Assembly: GCA_028285345.1 (NCBI GenBank)
Contig: JANQPT010000055.1
Span: forward strand, 19,666 to 83,665
DNA: 64,000 nucleotides
Direction: 5' to 3'
Source of the DNA: Planctomycetales bacterium
GTDB taxonomy: Bacteria > Planctomycetota > Planctomycetia > Planctomycetales > Planctomycetaceae
This document shows, one piece after another, positions 20,465 through 28,676 of the stretch. Position 1 is the stretch's first letter. Each line of letters begins with the position of its first letter. Made by a program: the position numbers and the translations under genes. The notes under the pieces were generated by a model. The model was given only the letters and a program-made list of their open reading frames with translations, was not told the DNA's origin and did no database searches.

Positions 20465-21445
20465 ATGCCACACGCAGTCACACGATCCATCATGTTCGCA
20501 CTTTTGGTGATTCCGATGAGCACACTTCACGCAGCGGACGGCAAACCCGCCTATATCGACGCTGAGAAAGCGGGGCCCGATTTCCAGATTCAGGGGGAGT
20601 ACGAAGGAAAAATCGGCAAAGACACGAAAGCGGGAGCGCAAGTGATCGCACTGGGCGGAGGAAAGTTTGATGCGGTGATCTACGGCAACGGGTTGCCAGG
20701 CGGCGGCTGGGATCCCAAGCAGCCCAAGGTCATGCTCAAAGGCGAAACCAAGAACGATATCGTCGAATTCACCGGGCAGAGCTTTTCCGGCGCCATCAAG
20801 GACGGCATCTTCGCCGGCGTGGCCGAAGACGGCGTCAAATTTGACTTCCGCAAGGTCCACCGCCGCTCACCGACGATGGGCCAAAAACCGCCGGCAGGCG
20901 CCATCGTGCTCTACGACGGCTCCAGCGCCGACGCCTGGGACAACGGCAAAATCATGGAAGACAAGCTGTTGGGAATCGGCACCCGAACTAAACAGAAATT
21001 TAACAATTACACATTACATTTAGAATTCAGAACCCCCTACATGCCCGAATCACGTGGCCAGGGACGCGGAAACAGCGGGATGTACCTCAACGACCAGTAT
21101 GAGTGCCAAATCCTCGATTCCTTCGGCCTCAAAGGCGAAAACAACGAGTGCGGCGGGTTCTACAAAATTCGCAAACCGAACGTGAATATGTGTTTGCCCC
21201 CCCTTTCGTGGCAAACCTATGACGTGGAATTTCAAGCTGCCAAATTCAATGCCGAGGGAAAGAAGACGCAGCCGGCGACCGTGACCGTGCGGCACAACGG
21301 CGTTGTCATTCACGACAAAGTCAAATTGCCCCACACCACACCCGGCGGCGGACAGAACGACGAAACCAAACCGGGAAGCCTGTTCCTGCAGGACCACGGC
21401 AATCCGGTTCGCTTTCGCAACATCTGGATTCTGGAAAAGCCATAG
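20465..21445 (+). CDS. Secreted DUF1080 protein (3-keto-disaccharide hydrolase-like)
   Basis: 326 residues with a signal peptide (MPHAVTRSIMFALLVIPMST, cleaved near LHAADG). ATG 20465 is preceded by GGAGAG. Residues 30-140 are a family-specific N-terminal region; the DUF1080 concanavalin-like fold follows (IVLYDGSSADAWDNGKIMED, then LHLEFRTPY, RGNSGMYLNDQYECQILDSF, and PVRFRNIWILEKP at the end). Such proteins act in the periplasm or on the surface on glycans, and are highly expanded in planctomycetes. A specific substrate cannot be inferred. Confidence 0.9.
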   Translation: MPHAVTRSIMFALLVIPMSTLHAADGKPAYIDAEKAGPDFQIQGEYEGKIGKDTKAGAQVIALGGGKFDAVIYGNGLPGGGWDPKQPKVMLKGETKNDIVEFTGQSFSGAIKDGIFAGVAEDGVKFDFRKVHRRSPTMGQKPPAGAIVLYDGSSADAWDNGKIMEDKLLGIGTRTKQKFNNYTLHLEFRTPYMPESRGQGRGNSGMYLNDQYECQILDSFGLKGENNECGGFYKIRKPNVNMCLPPLSWQTYDVEFQAAKFNAEGKKTQPATVTVRHNGVVIHDKVKLPHTTPGGGQNDETKPGSLFLQDHGNPVRFRNIWILEKP

Positions 21446-21557
21446 GAGTGACTGTCACGATGGCCGTTCCGCAGCGATTCGCAAGAATTAATTCCACTCG
21501 CGAAAAACTCGTTTTGAACTTCGCCGATATCGTTTTTCCACAGGAAAGATTGAGCAC

Positions 21558-22310
21558 GTGAACGCGATTGGAACAGTCGAATCAGAGGCGGGCGCCGACA
21601 ACGCTCGACGAGGCAAAATGACCGGCGAGCGTATTCTGATCATCGAAGATGAAAAGTCGCTGATCGATGTGCTGACCTACAATCTGACCAACGAAGGTTA
21701 CGAGGTCCTGTCCGCCTCCGACGGGATGGACGGACTACACCAGGCACGGGCTCACAATCCCAAACTGATCATTTTGGATTTGATGCTGCCGGTGATCGAC
21801 GGTTTGGAAGTCTGTCGGCAATTGCGAGGGGATTCCCGGACGAAGGACATTCCCGTGATGATGCTGACGGCAAAAGGTGAGGAGGTCGATGAAATCATCG
21901 GTTTCCGCATGGGAGCCGATGATTACGTCACCAAGCCGTTTAAGCTCAAGCCGCTGATCCAGCGCATCAAGGCCCTGCTGCGGCGGACCAAAACCCTGGA
22001 ACCGAACACCGAAGTCGTCTCGATGCACGGAATTGAGGTCGATCGCCTCAACCACCGCGCGGCGGCCGGCGAACAACAACTCGATCTCACGCCGACGGAG
22101 TTCAACTTGCTCTGGACGCTGGTCCGCAAACCGGGCCGCCCCTTCAAGCGGACCGATCTCATGGACGCCTGCCGCGGCGAGGACGCCCTATCATTGGAGC
22201 GGACGATCGATGTCCATATCCGCTCGCTGCGGCAAAAACTGGGCCCGCACGCCGATTTGGTGGAAACCGTCCGCGGCGTGGGCTATCGCTTTCGCGACAG
22301 CGGGCGGTAG
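21558..22310 (+). CDS. OmpR/PhoB-family response regulator
   Basis: 250 residues from GTG 21558, or 230 from ATG 21618; the latter has a close GAGG, the former an AGGAAAG about 10 bases upstream. Receiver domain: acidic pair in LIIEDEKSL, phospho-acceptor Asp in LIILDLMLPVIDGLEV, Thr in MMLTAKGEE and Lys in YVTKPFKLKPL. C-terminal winged helix: LDLTPTEFNLLWTLVRKPGR, then LERTIDVHIRSLRQKLG and VRGVGYRF. The best match is PhoB/PhoP-like. No histidine kinase gene is adjacent, so its partner is elsewhere. Activates or represses genes by binding DNA when phosphorylated. Confidence 0.94.
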   Translation: MNAIGTVESEAGADNARRGKMTGERILIIEDEKSLIDVLTYNLTNEGYEVLSASDGMDGLHQARAHNPKLIILDLMLPVIDGLEVCRQLRGDSRTKDIPVMMLTAKGEEVDEIIGFRMGADDYVTKPFKLKPLIQRIKALLRRTKTLEPNTEVVSMHGIEVDRLNHRAAAGEQQLDLTPTEFNLLWTLVRKPGRPFKRTDLMDACRGEDALSLERTIDVHIRSLRQKLGPHADLVETVRGVGYRFRDSGR

Positions 22311-22503
22311 CGACCATGCTTGCAGCACGCCTCAGTTGCACCGAAAAACTCCGCATTCTGCGGTCCAAATCGTGGTGATCCCGTCGATGCGGCGATTTTG
22401 CGCAAGACTTTCTCCGGCCGTTGGTGTTCAATAGTGAACAGCAGCGGCCGCGCATCACGTGTCTCGTGTGGCCGAATTCTCTGGCAAAACGGAGCCGTGG
22501 CCG

Positions 22504-23352
22504 ATGAGTTTTCCCGTGATCTCGCACACCGTTCGTCGACGACATTCAAGATCCACGCTTGGTGCGCGGGGGCGTCGCGGCAGAGCATCAGTGTGGATCG
22601 TGTTCTCCGCTGCTGTGATCTGCGCCGGATTCGTCGGGCTGCTGCGGGCCGCGGCCGCGGACAAGAAGGACAAACAGCCCGCTCCGGAACAAGCCGAGCT
22701 TTCAGCCGAAGACCGCGCGGTGCGTCGTGCGGCATTGGAAGAATTCAACTCGCTGATCGGCGGCTGGCGCGGCATGGGTCAAATTCGCCGCGGCTCAAAC
22801 CGCGGCGCCTGGCAGGAAACCGCCGAGTGGGTTTGGCAACTCAAAACTGCCGAGCCGGCTCTGAAATACCAAGTGGAACAAGGCCGTCACCTCAAATCGG
22901 CCCTGCTCACCTATGCCCCCGACGAGAAACAGTTTCGCCTGACGGTGACTTTGCCGGATGACACGAAACGCCGTTATACCGGTGAACTCGATAAGAAGAA
23001 GCTGATCCTGCAATCAACCGCCGCCCAAGACGGGACCGTCCACCGCATCACGATCACGCGCCTCAACGAAAAACGGACACTCGTCTTATTTCAGAAGCGG
23101 CGGCCCAAGCGGAAAACATTTTCGCGCGTGGCGGAGGTCGGCTACACCCGCAAAGGGACCAAACTCGCGCGTTCCGGATCCGGGACGCCTGAGTGCATCG
23201 TGACCGGTGGCAAAGGGACCAGCACGATCGAATACAAAGGCAAGACCTACTATCTCTGCTGCAGCGGCTGCCGCGAGGTATTTCAAGACGACCCCGAGGC
23301 GGTGCTCGCCGAAGCCGCGGCGCGGGCGAAGAAGAAGGCGGCTGAAGACTGA
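22504..23352 (+). CDS. Membrane-anchored protein with C-terminal YHS-type metal-binding domain
   Basis: 282 residues from ATG 22504 (a GTG at 22459 would add 15). A hydrophobic segment at about 30-50 (ASVWIVFSAAVICAGFVGLL) is a signal peptide or anchor. The middle (LEEFNSLIGGWRGMGQIRRG to LNEKRTLVLFQK) is a lipocalin-like beta region. The C-terminus (PECIVTGGKGTSTIEYKGKT, then YYLCCSGCREVFQDDPEAVL) is a YHS/TRASH-like treble-clef domain with cysteines positioned to bind a metal. Such domains sense or carry copper or other heavy metals. Probably periplasmic. It follows the PhoB-like gene by about 190 bases on the same strand, so common regulation is possible but not shown. Confidence 0.8.
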   Translation: MSFPVISHTVRRRHSRSTLGARGRRGRASVWIVFSAAVICAGFVGLLRAAAADKKDKQPAPEQAELSAEDRAVRRAALEEFNSLIGGWRGMGQIRRGSNRGAWQETAEWVWQLKTAEPALKYQVEQGRHLKSALLTYAPDEKQFRLTVTLPDDTKRRYTGELDKKKLILQSTAAQDGTVHRITITRLNEKRTLVLFQKRRPKRKTFSRVAEVGYTRKGTKLARSGSGTPECIVTGGKGTSTIEYKGKTYYLCCSGCREVFQDDPEAVLAEAAARAKKKAAED

Positions 23353-23823
23353 CATCCAATGGCACTTATTTCGGGGATTCATGCACCTTGCTGAGTTCAG
23401 AGTAAGCCGGGTGCCATGCTCTCGCGGCACGAAGTGACGAGTGAGCATGCGATCGCGATATCGCATGCGGCATGGTCACCCGCCTGTCGGCGTGAGACCA
23501 TGGCACCCAACGAAAAACATCTTGCCCGAAATTGCCAGCTCGCCGCGTGATATCAACTCTCTTGCAGAGTAAGAGCCTTTTGCCCGACACCGGCCGCCGC
23601 ACACTCATATTCGCTTCAAGTCCTATAGGCCCGACAGTCGATATCGTTGACGATGCGATGCGCAACAAGCCGTCGTTTCATCGGATGCGCCTGTCGTCAA
23701 ACGCAAAACGTGCAGCGCTCCGATGAATCCAACGGGTAATTTTTCGGCAACTGCGCATCGCGCAACGGCTGTTTCGAGATGGCCGTCTGCCGACACGTCC
23801 TATCATTTCTGCCCGACAATCTC
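23353..23823. other. Intergenic region with a two-hairpin repeat
   Basis: Between two plus-strand genes. Apart from the repeat at 23409-23508 and the probable promoter of the next gene, nothing was recognised. Confidence 0.45.
23409..23508. repeat. Snap-back repeat with GGGTGCCATG / CATGGCACCC ends
   Basis: Outer arms GGGTGCCATG (23409-23418) and CATGGCACCC (23499-23508) are inverted. Inside are further hairpins: CATGCTC...GAGCATG, the palindrome GCATGCGAT...ATCGCATGC at 23445-23468, and CATGGTC...GACCATG. No target duplication is seen at the ends. Confidence 0.8.
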
Positions 23824-25464
23824 ATGGTCTCACCTGCACTTATTCACAGGAGCCTCTCCCGGCGCGGATGGGCCGTCCAACTGTCGATTCTGCTGGTGGC
23901 ATCGTTCCTGGTCGCATGGGGAACCCAGAGCGGGCACGCGGCGGCACCAATTCCCGCAAAGCCCATTTACACCAACAAACCGCGGTTCCGCATCCCGTTT
24001 CGCTACGACCCCAACGAGTTGCAGCGAATGTCGGCCTCACAAGTTCAACTGCTCGTCTCCGATGACCAAGGTCTGAGATGGCGGAAGAGCCAAACGGTCA
24101 ATCCGGAAGAGGGTCGTTTCAGCTTCATCGCACCCGCCGACGGCGAATATTGGTTTTCCGTCCGCACACTAGGCGCGGACGGCAGCGCCGCCAACGGTGA
24201 CAGCCGCATTGAGCCGGGGCTGAAGGTGATCGTCGACACCACGCCGCCGCAAATTCAACTCGCCCTGCGGCAATCGCGGCCCGGCTGGGTGTTGCTCACC
24301 TGGAATACCGTCGAAGAGAACTTCGACTCCACCAAGCTGCGAATGCTCTACAAACAGGGCAGCGACGCGCGTTGGAAGGCGCTGAGCATTGTCCCGACCG
24401 CCGACGGACAAACTCAGTGGGCAATCCCTGAAGGCGGCAACGTCGCCGTGCAAGCCACGCTTGAAGATTTGGCCCACAACGCCGGCAGTGCCAAAGTCCA
24501 AACATCGGTCCGCCCGTCGGCGGAAACCGTACCCAATCCAAACGTCCCCGACTTCAACCAACCGGTTGCTAAGAATCCCGCCGAATCCATCAATAACGGC
24601 GGCATGCGCATCCCGCCGCAGTTCCCCACGTCGCCGGATCAAAAGCAAACAGAGTTCAAACCGGTTGAGCCGCTCACCGCACCGAATAAGTTTTCTCAGC
24701 AACAGCCCCCGACGGCGCAGACACCGAACCAGGGCGGATTTGTTTCCAACTCAAATCCCATCGGTGATCGCTGGAAAACTGATTCACAGCCGCAATCAAC
24801 ACAGCCGAGCCAAAGCCGCGATGTGCCGTTCCGCTATGTGAATTCCTACGAATTTAACATCGGTTATAAAATCGACGATATCGGCCCCTCGGGAGTCAGT
24901 GCCGTCGAGGTGTTCATCACGCAAGACAACGGCGATTCTTGGTGGAAATACGGCAGCGACAACGACCGCAAGAGCCCTGTGCGGGTCAAGGTCCCCAAGG
25001 AAGGCCGCTACGGACTGGCAATGCGGGTTCGCAGCGGCGTGGGCCTCGCGACTGACCCGCCCCAGGCGGGCGAGCAGCCGGATATTGAGGTCGTCGTCGA
25101 CACCACCGCTCCGAACTTGCGGCTGTTGCCCTTGGAACAAGGACAAGGGGTCGCCAACAATCAGATTCTGATTCAATGGGATCTCTCCGACGCGAATCTC
25201 GGTGAGGAGCCGATCACGCTCTTTTACGGTGGCACCACCAACGGACCGTGGCACCCGATCGCCGGGGCGCATCGCAACACTGGCCGCTATATGTGGACAG
25301 TCGGACAGGGAGTCCCCTCGAAGCTGTTCATCCGCATTCAGGCACAGGACGCCGCAGGCAATCGCCATGCGGTCGCCACCGACTATCCGGTGCTGGTTGA
25401 CCTCTCGCGCCCCCGCGCCCGGATCGTCGACATCGAGCCCGAAAGCACCCGCCGGCCCCGCTAA
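23824..25464 (+). CDS. Secreted protein with paired Ig-like/fibronectin-type domains
   Basis: About 546 residues from ATG 23824; ATG 23779 is an alternative that would bury the signal sequence. A signal peptide is clear (RGWAVQLSILLVASFLVAWG, then HAAAP). Two homologous modules follow, each with an 'interaction with a vector or datum' core: IPFRYDPNELQRMS...VDTTPPQIQLALRQ and VPFRYVNSYEFNIGYKID...VDTTAPNLRLLPLE, separated by a Pro/Gln/Asn-rich linker (residues about 240-340). The repeated VDTT(P/A)P-x-(I/L) is typical of bacterial Ig-like modules. Probably a surface or periplasmic structural protein. Function unknown. Confidence 0.85.
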   Translation: MVSPALIHRSLSRRGWAVQLSILLVASFLVAWGTQSGHAAAPIPAKPIYTNKPRFRIPFRYDPNELQRMSASQVQLLVSDDQGLRWRKSQTVNPEEGRFSFIAPADGEYWFSVRTLGADGSAANGDSRIEPGLKVIVDTTPPQIQLALRQSRPGWVLLTWNTVEENFDSTKLRMLYKQGSDARWKALSIVPTADGQTQWAIPEGGNVAVQATLEDLAHNAGSAKVQTSVRPSAETVPNPNVPDFNQPVAKNPAESINNGGMRIPPQFPTSPDQKQTEFKPVEPLTAPNKFSQQQPPTAQTPNQGGFVSNSNPIGDRWKTDSQPQSTQPSQSRDVPFRYVNSYEFNIGYKIDDIGPSGVSAVEVFITQDNGDSWWKYGSDNDRKSPVRVKVPKEGRYGLAMRVRSGVGLATDPPQAGEQPDIEVVVDTTAPNLRLLPLEQGQGVANNQILIQWDLSDANLGEEPITLFYGGTTNGPWHPIAGAHRNTGRYMWTVGQGVPSKLFIRIQAQDAAGNRHAVATDYPVLVDLSRPRARIVDIEPESTRRPR

Positions 25465-25683
25465 CGGTACGAGCGCGAGGCGAATTGACCTCTAACGACA
25501 GCCTGCGCACCGAAGCGACGACAGTTCAGCGCTGTGATTATGCGCCGCTAGTGGCTGCGGGACCTGTTCAGCTTTTGCCATTCCTCGGATGGTCAGCCAA
25601 TCCGACACAGCGGCGCGAATCAATCTCATCTAAATCTCCCGCCGCAATGCAGGAACATCGTCATCATCTGTTATTTCAAAGAG

Positions 25684-25976
25684 CACCCCGCCCCGCAGGG
25701 GCCCAAACAGGGCAGAGCGCAGCGGCAACGCCGCGCAGCGCCGCCCTGGTTTTGAGTGCCGGGCAACAAAAAAAGCCCTGTATGGGCGAAACAACTTTTA
25801 GTAGGTGTGAGACTTGAGATTGCATGCTTGAGGGGCCTGTATCGATCGCCCGATTCTTGTTCCGCCCCTTCAGGGCCGGTGTGGCGAATTGATATCACTC
25901 CCCAGGGCGGCAGCGCGTTCGCTGCGCTCACGCGACCTTGCCCTAGGCTGACTTGTTTTGCCCCGTTGGGGCAGTG
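25684..25976. repeat. Inverted pair of GC-rich repeat units
   Basis: The reverse complement of 25684-25790 and the forward sequence of 25861-25976 share the same blocks in the same order: CGCCC-near-CAGGGC, CCAGGGCGGC, GCTGCGCTC, TGCCCT and GCCCC-near-GGGGC. The copies are diverged but clearly related, giving a large imperfect snap-back structure. Confidence 0.7.
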
Positions 25977-26088
25977 GTTCGGCATTTCCCCTGCAGTCTC
26001 TACGGCACAATCGCTGAATTGGTCCCAGTGGCCGCCGCTTTCTCGCAAGGGTCAGTATCCCCTCAACTCGCCTTCGCTCCGACTTGCC

Positions 26089-26153
26089 GTAGCGGAACTC
26101 GTGAGAGTTCCGCTATGTCGTCCAATCGTCGGAAACCTCACGACTTCCGCTAC
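26089..26153. repeat. BIME-like paired palindrome, copy 3
   Basis: Unit one: AGCGGAACTC-GTGA-GAGTTCCGCT. Unit two is inverted and ends GACTTCCGCTAC. Compared with copies 1 and 5, both sides of the stem have changed in step (C:G and G:C swaps), so pairing is preserved. Confidence 0.9.
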
Positions 26154-26196
26154 GAGTCTTCAAATCACGCCGCGCGTTAATATTTAACGGTTGCAC

Positions 26197-26225
26197 TAAA
26201 GATTCCGGTCATAACGGTTCGATAA
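26197..26225 (+). promoter_or_regulatory. Possible sigma-28-like flagellar promoter
   Basis: TAAAGATT (26197-26204) and TTCGATAA (26218-26225) resemble the TAAAGTTT / GCCGATAA boxes used by the flagellar sigma factor FliA, but the spacer is 13 rather than the usual 11-12 bases. It lies about 110 bases before flgF. Weak evidence. Confidence 0.25.
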
Positions 26226-26336
26226 GAATCTCTTGAGGGGGGATTTTGATTTTGTGGAGTGCCATGCGCCTCTCGAAACTCGAGAGTCCGGCGATCGCAC
26301 TGCGCAAACGAACTCTCAATCAACAATCGTGCCGCC

Positions 26337-27101
26337 ATGATCAACGGTCTCTATCTCTCCGCTCAAGGAGCCCAAGCGCAGCAGACGCGATTGGACGTTG
26401 TGTCCAACAACTTGGCCAACGCGTCGACCACCGCGTTTAAGCGCGATCTAGCGATCTTTCAGGCGCACGAACCATTTGATCTTGAAAACGGCCAACCGGA
26501 GAACACGCCCGTCAATCTGCAGGACTCCTGGGGCGGTGTGACGGTTGCCGAAATCGAGACTGACTTTTCGCAGAATCCGCTGGAAGCGACCGAAGGCGCG
26601 CTGGACGTCGCACTGACGGGCCCCGGTTTCATCAAAGTCGCCGCCGGGGGGAAAAACTACCTCACTCGCGACGGCGCGATGATCGTCGATTCCGAAGGAA
26701 ACCTGCTCACCGCCGGCGGGGCCAACGTGCTCAGCGATTCCGGCACGCCGCTGCAGATCGATACAGGCGGCGGACGAGTCACGATCGCCTCCGACGGCAC
26801 AATTAGCCAGGAGTCATCACAAGGCCTGCTGCCTGTCGGCAAGATCGCGCTGGTGCAGCCGCAATCGAACGACCAACTGAAAAAAATTGGTTCGAATCTT
26901 TATGAAAACCTCGGCGGGGAGACTCCCGCCGGACCGGAACTCTCGCTGAAACAAGGGTTCTTAGAGGCCTCCGGTGTCGTGGCGGTGCACGAGATGGTGC
27001 AACTGATCGAGACCTCGCGGGCCTTCGAAGCAAACATCAACATGATCAAATATCAAGACGACGCATTGGGCACACTGCTCAGTACAGTGCCCCGTTTGTA
27101 A
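26337..27101 (+). CDS. flgF: Flagellar basal-body rod protein FlgF
   Basis: 254 residues starting MINGLYLSAQGAQAQQTRLD at ATG 26337. The N-terminal rod/hook signature LDVVSNNLANASTTAFKRD is present, the central part resembles FlgE/F/G proteins (LDVALTGPGFIKV), and the C-terminus (MVQLIETSRAFEANINMIKY) forms the other half of the D0 coiled coil. It is the first gene of the cluster and 76 bases precede flgG. FlgF is a proximal/distal rod component that crosses the periplasm. The order flgF-flgG is the classical one, so I prefer FlgF over a second FlgG. No signal peptide, as expected for type III export. Confidence 0.9.
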   Translation: MINGLYLSAQGAQAQQTRLDVVSNNLANASTTAFKRDLAIFQAHEPFDLENGQPENTPVNLQDSWGGVTVAEIETDFSQNPLEATEGALDVALTGPGFIKVAAGGKNYLTRDGAMIVDSEGNLLTAGGANVLSDSGTPLQIDTGGGRVTIASDGTISQESSQGLLPVGKIALVQPQSNDQLKKIGSNLYENLGGETPAGPELSLKQGFLEASGVVAVHEMVQLIETSRAFEANINMIKYQDDALGTLLSTVPRL

Positions 27102-27177
27102 CGTTCCACTGACAGTATTCAGCACCCTTGTGCGATCGCAAGGGAACGAGGAGAGATTGGAGAAGTGAGGGGGGAGT

Positions 27178-27981
27178 ATGATCCGAGCACTTAATACCGC
27201 CGCGACCGGCATGCAGGCGCAGTCGTTCAACCTGGACGTCATCGCCAACAATCTCGCCAACGCGGACACGACCGCCTTTAAGAACTCGCGGGCAAATTTC
27301 GAGGACACGTACTACGAGCAAGTTCGACTGCCCGGACAAGAGGATAGTCAGGGGCAACGCACGGCCGTCGGCCAGTCGGTCGGGTTGGGGACCCGCATCC
27401 AAAGCACGCAGCTCGATTTCAGCCAGGGCGCGTTGAAAGCGACCGAGCGGCCCCTTGACCTGGCGATTGAAGGGCCTGGGTTCTTTCAGGTGCAGGACAA
27501 TAATCGAAACCAAATCGTCTACACCCGCGCCGGCAACATTACGCGAAACGCCGAGGGCGTGCTGGTGATCGCTTCGGCGGACATCGGCCGTTTACTCGAA
27601 CCGTCGATCACGATTCCACAGGATGCAACAAATATCTCCGTCTCGGCCGACGGCGTGGTATCGGTGCTCCAACCCGGGAATCCGGACCTCCAACAAATCG
27701 GCCAACTGCAATTGGCACGGTTCATCAATCCCGAGGGGCTCATTCAACTGGGCGATAACCTCTATTCACAAAGCTCCGCGTCCGGCACGCCGATTGTCGC
27801 CAACCCCGGCCAGGATGGAATGGGAACCGTCCAGTCCGGGTTCCTCGAACAATCGAACGTCGAACCGGTGACGGAACTTGTCGGCTTGATCCGCACACAG
27901 CGCGCCTTCGAACTGGCCAGCCAAGCGGTCCAGGTTGCCGACGAAGCGCTCTCGTTGGTCGCAAACTTGCGACGGTTCTAG
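27178..27981 (+). CDS. flgG: Flagellar distal rod protein FlgG
   Basis: 267 residues: MIRALNTAATGMQAQSFNLD with the rod signature LDVIANNLANADTTAFKNSR, the FlgG core (ERPLDLAIEGPGFFQV), and the C-terminal VTELVGLIRTQRAFELASQA coiled coil. Length matches FlgG (about 260). It assembles the distal rod through the P and L rings. ATG 27178 follows a GGGGGAG tract. The next gene starts 11 bases later and encodes a shortened relative. Confidence 0.95.
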   Translation: MIRALNTAATGMQAQSFNLDVIANNLANADTTAFKNSRANFEDTYYEQVRLPGQEDSQGQRTAVGQSVGLGTRIQSTQLDFSQGALKATERPLDLAIEGPGFFQVQDNNRNQIVYTRAGNITRNAEGVLVIASADIGRLLEPSITIPQDATNISVSADGVVSVLQPGNPDLQQIGQLQLARFINPEGLIQLGDNLYSQSSASGTPIVANPGQDGMGTVQSGFLEQSNVEPVTELVGLIRTQRAFELASQAVQVADEALSLVANLRRF

Positions 27982-27992
27982 GTGAGGTCGGT

Positions 27993-28676
27993 ATGCAAAA
28001 TCAGCGAACAATCAACATGACTTCCAAAGCCAAGACAATAAGCCATATCGCACTGTGGGCATGCGTCTCGACTTTGGCGTTTTGGCAGATTCGAGACACA
28101 TTACCCGGCGGCGCAGATGCGCACACGTCGCCGAATGTGAAGGAACATGTGCTTGGGTCGGCGGCAGAGTTCGCGGAACTGCGGGAGCAAGGAGAACTGA
28201 GTCTGACGGAGCGGCCTCTGGACGCGGCCATAGACGGCCCCGGTTACTTTCAAATAGTCGATCTCACTCACGCTGAGATCCGGTACACGCGATACGGTCG
28301 ATTCCAATTTACGAGCGACGGATGTCTCGCCATAAGTGCCGGTAATCAAGTCTTTGATGTTGAACCGGTGATCACGGTACCTCGCGACGCCACGCAGTTC
28401 AACGTCTCGACGGAGGGCATCATTTCCGTCCGCCGACCGGGCAATCCCGACCTGATCCGACTCGGCCAGTTACAGATTGCAAGATTCGCGAATCCGAGCG
28501 GGTTGAAGACGAGTGGAAACTTGATCTTCGCTGCTAGCAACGATTCCGGAGTGCCGTTTATCGGAAATCCCGGAAAGGACGGCTTCGGCGTCCTGAGACA
28601 GGGATACTTGGAAGAATTGGCGATGGAGCCTGTTGTAGTCGCTCTAACAAACCATTTGACAGGCACACTGAAATGA
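27993..28676 (+). CDS. Truncated FlgG paralogue with an N-terminal membrane/signal segment
   Basis: 227 residues. Residues 65-215 match FlgG next door almost block for block: ERPLDAAIDGPGYFQI versus ERPLDLAIEGPGFFQV, and TVPRDATQFNVSTEGIISV followed by RRPGNPDLIRLGQLQIARF. What is missing is the D0 domain at both ends: the N-terminal ANNLAN motif is replaced by a hydrophobic stretch (HIALWACVSTLAFWQI) after a basic start, and the C-terminal coiled coil stops at MEPVVVALTNHLTGTLK. Without D0 it cannot polymerise as a rod subunit in the normal way. The hydrophobic segment implies Sec export or anchoring rather than type III export. It starts 11 bases after flgG and overlaps flgA by ATGA. Likely a tandem duplicate put to a new use. 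Confidence 0.85.
   Translation: MQNQRTINMTSKAKTISHIALWACVSTLAFWQIRDTLPGGADAHTSPNVKEHVLGSAAEFAELREQGELSLTERPLDAAIDGPGYFQIVDLTHAEIRYTRYGRFQFTSDGCLAISAGNQVFDVEPVITVPRDATQFNVSTEGIISVRRPGNPDLIRLGQLQIARFANPSGLKTSGNLIFAASNDSGVPFIGNPGKDGFGVLRQGYLEELAMEPVVVALTNHLTGTLK

Larger units (their letters stand above)
25465..26336. other. Long repeat-rich intergenic island upstream of the flagellar cluster
   Basis: About 870 bases with no convincing gene. It holds an inverted pair of GC-rich repeats (25684-25790 and 25861-25976), a BIME-like paired palindrome (26089-26153) and a possible flagellar promoter (26197-26225). Frames that stay open across the repeats look spurious. Confidence 0.6.

Noticed and set aside
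23409..23508. Target-site duplication around the GGGTGCCATG repeat
   Set aside because: The bases just outside the two ends (AAGCC and AACGA) do not match.
25671..26187. Open frames on both strands in the repeat island
   Set aside because: They follow the inverted GC-rich repeats and BIME-like palindrome; such repeats often leave long spurious frames.
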